Of a DNA stretch of 64,000 nt, positions 60,788 to 64,000 are shown one piece after another. Under the pieces are notes generated by a model. The model saw only the letters and a list, made by a program, of their open reading frames with translations. It did not search any database and was not told the origin of the DNA. The position numbers were made by a program, and so were the translations under genes. Within the stretch, counting starts at the first letter, position 1; every line of letters starts with the position of its first letter. The stretch covers positions 95,469,348-95,533,347 of the forward strand of contig JBOZIK010000001.1 of NCBI GenBank assembly GCA_051453625.1. The letters are read 5' to 3'. This DNA is from Welwitschia mirabilis. Lineage: Eukaryota; Gnetophyta; Gnetopsida; Welwitschiales.

Positions 60788-61022
60788 CGATAAGATGTGA
60801 TGTTAACATCCTATTTTTAGTGCTTCAAATCTTTTATAATTCTGTTTTTTTCTATTCTCTCAACTTCCCAAGAGATTTTCTTAGGTGAATACCTTGATTC
60901 ACTCCATTTCATTTTTGGCTATATTCACTTATATTTAATTAGGCTTGACCTCATAGCACAATAATATACAGAGTACAATTTTTACAAATTGTTTTAAATT
61001 AGTGGCTTCATTGTTTCTCTTA
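60788..61022 (+). repeat. 3' LTR of copia element
   Basis: It begins CGATAAGATGTGATG, against TGATAGGATGTGATG in the 5' copy, and ends CTCTTA. It is followed by GATTT. Confidence 0.9.
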
Positions 61023-61027
61023 GATTT

Positions 61028-63916
61028 CATCACCAAAGGGGGTTGCATTACATCTTTTTATATAAGACTGTTCTAGAAGTGGATTTAATCACCACTCTCC
61101 TTCCTTATCCATATATGAACTTACTTGACTTAATATCCCAAGTCCTTAATGTGAAAGGAGCATGTTGCATTACTTATAAGCATGCATTCACCTTATAAAT
61201 TACATGTCGCCTTTTTAGTAGAATATTCAAGTGTCATCTAAGGATATGGACTTCAGTCTTACTATGTTTGTTATAGTTTAGAACTCGAAGTAGAACCAAC
61301 TCATCTCTAGATGGCAACCAGATAGTGAGTTAGAATGCCATTAATAGGAGTTGCAACCTCCTATTATATTGGTTAGGAATTATTGTAAACTTATATTCAT
61401 GTATGTATTATAACAAGTTGACATCTTATTAGCCATATATTAAATATCTCTATGTGCTAAAACCAAGAAGAAATATAGGACACATACGTGACATTGCCAT
61501 TATTTGGAAACCAAAATAATTTTTCCATATGAAATATTTTTAATGTTTACATTTTCTAAATATATATAACCATGCTAATAAACTATACATAGAAGCTAAA
61601 TGTAAGTTCCGCTAAGTGTTTTAATTAATTTAAGACCATAAGAAAAAGAAAAGATTGTGCTTAATAAGAATAAATTAAGTTGGGGTGTTACAAGTTGAAA
61701 GGCTATATTTACATTGTTAATTGAGAGGAGTAAGTCTTTATTATGATTATTTGTTTGCAATTAGCATTTTATTTTCTTTAATGCACAATTTTTGTTTTTT
61801 AAAGAAGTTACTTCATAGAGAATTGTACCATGCTTCCTAGGGTCATTGATTTGCTTGGGAACATGAAAGTTCATGCATTACTTTTATCAATATGGGAGCT
61901 AATGTATAGGTCTCACTTCTGATTCATACTCAAGATGTTGAAACCGATGAGTTAAAATTTATATTTTTAAGGCTTATATTCATGGGATATTACCTATAAT
62001 AAATATGAGGTTACTAAATTATCTTACAAATGCAAACCAAATAACATGAAAAAGTTTACAAGGGTATATTGGCTATTTACGATACAAGAAATACTATTAT
62101 AGTGGCAAATTGGTATTAAGGACAATAATAACTTGGCTTCTTGCATAAGGATAAAGTAGCCCTCCATATCATCTTTACTTTTGTTGCCTTTAAAATTTTA
62201 AGCTAGTTCTTTCCTTAATGATCATATTAGTTTCATTCAAAGATTAATCATATAAAAGATGGTTAACCAACTTTCACTAAATATATCCTTTGTATAAGAG
62301 TTTAAGGATGAGTCAAACATATTTGCATGTATCTATATTAAAAAGTATCATCAATTATATGAATTGTAGTTATATGAAGGCTACAATAGTACATTAGTGA
62401 TAAATTACTTTTTGATTATTGTTATTCACATATAAACATAAGTGAACCATTGTGCTCTAGATATATAAAGGATAAGGAAATGAATTGGAATAAAAAACAA
62501 AGTTGCAAATATAACTTTTGAAGCCTTAAAGTAACGAATAGAATAAATAAAGGATATACTTACATCCTTATATTTGTAAGTTAATAGCTATTATTATTCA
62601 ACATATCCTTTTATTAAACAAATAAGTAATACTCTATGTGATGAAACTCTAGTATGAATTGGTTTAATAGATTGAACCTTGCATTAGCACCCTCAATTTA
62701 CACCCCATTCTTCAAGGATTTTATTAGTTATTTAGAGTTTTCCATTTTTATCCTTCTAATAGCATTGAAATATTAAATTCTAGCTTATATCTTGATCAAT
62801 TCATTAACTACATTCAAGTTGATTTTTATGGATTACAAATTCATTGTTTTGTTGATAATACCCTCTTCTATATGAAATATTTAATATTGCTTAGTTGTTT
62901 AACTATGAGATCTCTATTATAACTTATCAAAATATTGTTTTCATAATACAAATTAACAATATAAATTTAATATGTAAATGCCATAGTAGATTCTTTAACC
63001 ATAACAATTCCTTAATGATTTTATCCATGACAATATTTTACCTTCATATTTAATTACTAAACCACAAGATCACGAATTAGTAAGGAATATTTGATATATA
63101 GCAACTTTAAAGAGAACTTGTTGAACATCCCAAATGTTTGCTTTTGAAGGAATGTAAATATCACTTATATTTCGCACTGCATGCTTAGTGTAGTATTAAA
63201 TACATATTATAGTGCTTCCCTTACTTCTCAATGTAGTGGACCTACTTTCTCAATCCTAAGTCTTCAAACTAGGGCCGACCAACATCTATCAATAGATATT
63301 TTAATAATAAAACTAAGTTATTTTTGTAGAATTATTTAGTCTATTTTTTACATTTCCAAATAATAATTTATCTATTTTATTTTGAGCTTAAATTTCTTTA
63401 ATATTTTTTTCTTCAAATGCTTATGCATGTTGCATGATCTAGATTTAATATAAACATGGAAAGATCATATGAGGCATGTTTATACCAAATTTCTAGGTAG
63501 ATGCTATGCCTTAGCAAATGGAATTCAAGAGCAACCTTGAATTTTGCTTTGTTCTATAAAATATAGTCCACAAAAGGCATAAATATGTTGTAGAACATAG
63601 TAGTTCAAAGTAGACATTAGGGTAGTTAGGCAACTCTAATTACTATTCTTCCATTAGGACTACTAGTGAGATCAAATACTCACTTATTTACCATTCATCC
63701 AGATCAAATCAAAGAATGGAATTAGAAAAAGTTATAGTGGATTAAAAGAAAAATGAAACAAGGGGTAAATGTATCCCCTCCTAAGTTGTGGAAATGATTG
63801 TTACCATAAGAAATCCCAACCAATTATAAATAAAAGAAACCACTAAAATCATCATGATTTCCTTAGCCTAATATCATCACTAGTTAAGCAACAAGGATAT
63901 CATAGGCTATGATTTT
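61028..63916. other. AT-rich region without recognised genes
   Basis: No transposon or host protein motif was found on either strand. Short open frames are absent or trivial. It is the target-side DNA of the copia insertion and is likely old repeat-derived sequence. Confidence 0.4.
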
Positions 63917-64000
63917 ATATTCCACATTTCGCAAACTTTTAATTACTTAAATATTAATCTCTTTATTATACGTTACTTTTGATGTTGAATTTTTAACATG
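63917..64000 (+). repeat. dispersed repeat, copy 2 (cut by window end)
   Basis: It matches 43453-43546 in the same orientation. It starts TATATTCCACATTTCG and ends TTTTTAACATG at the last base, so the match may continue outside the window. Confidence 0.6.

Larger units (their letters stand above)
56028..61027 (+). mobile_element. complete but degenerate Ty1/copia element with perfect target duplication
   Basis: The 5' LTR is 56033-56266 (234 bp) and the 3' LTR is 60788-61022 (235 bp). GATTT lies directly outside both (56028-56032 and 61023-61027). The primer-binding site TGGTATCAGAGA (56269-56280) is nearly perfect for initiator tRNA-Met and sits two bases after the LTR. The polypurine tract CAAGGGAGGAA (60777-60787) abuts the 3' LTR. 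LTR ends are TG...CA on the left and CG...TA on the right. The LTRs are more alike than those of the 9673 element, so this is a younger insertion. Confidence 0.93.

Noticed and set aside
46317-61022. Endogenous pararetrovirus
   Set aside because: Integrase domains, LTR pairs and a target duplication identify LTR retrotransposons. No movement or coat protein motifs were seen.

Overview
This is nuclear DNA of a land plant, most likely a gymnosperm-type genome. The evidence is one spliced GT-AG gene of a plant TRAF-type zinc-finger family, surrounded by very AT-rich DNA (about 30% GC by eye) built from old, nested Ty1/copia, Ty3/gypsy and LINE elements. The low GC and retroelement stops that fit C-to-T or G-to-A change recall what is reported for Welwitschia mirabilis. 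That species assignment is inference only, because no marker gene is present.

Layout. 1-2900: AT-rich flank with a purine tract. 2939-6020: the gene island. A minus-strand two-exon gene (5405-4497 and 3823-3608, 374 aa) encodes a TRAF-type zinc-finger protein with a C-terminal coiled coil. It has a probable 5'UTR intron and a GC- and CpG-richer 5' flank. 7213-8562: probable solo LTR with internal repeats. 9673-15636: complete but dead copia element with a CTAAC target duplication. 15640-18480: minus-strand copia remnant. 18768-19257: gap. 20470-26350: Tat/Athila-like gypsy gag-pol relic, interrupted by a gap (25412-25858) that appears false. 28200-31330: remnant with a plant-transposon-like reading frame and an LTR-like block. 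31400-33000: minus-strand LINE (endonuclease and RT). 34270-35150: plus-strand copia RT piece. 35240-36900: minus-strand copia piece. 38340-42510: minus-strand L1-type LINE whose 3' end lies in an unusually GC-rich segment. 43200-45700: LTR-like DNA with two gaps. 46317-55285: gypsy element with both LTRs, split between protease and RT by a later LTR insertion that carries a 36-bp tandem array. 56033-61022: complete but dead copia element with a perfect GATTT target duplication. 61028-64000: AT-rich DNA without a recognisable gene.

Only the zinc-finger gene looks functional. Every retroelement frame is broken by stops and frameshifts, and five of six readable RT catalytic boxes have lost the first aspartate. 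I found no tRNA, rRNA, CRISPR array or new gene system. The most informative signals are the directional decay of the retroelements, the nested insertion history, the 36-bp array, the GC-rich islet at 38.3-39.0 kb, and assembly gaps flanked by duplicated sequence.
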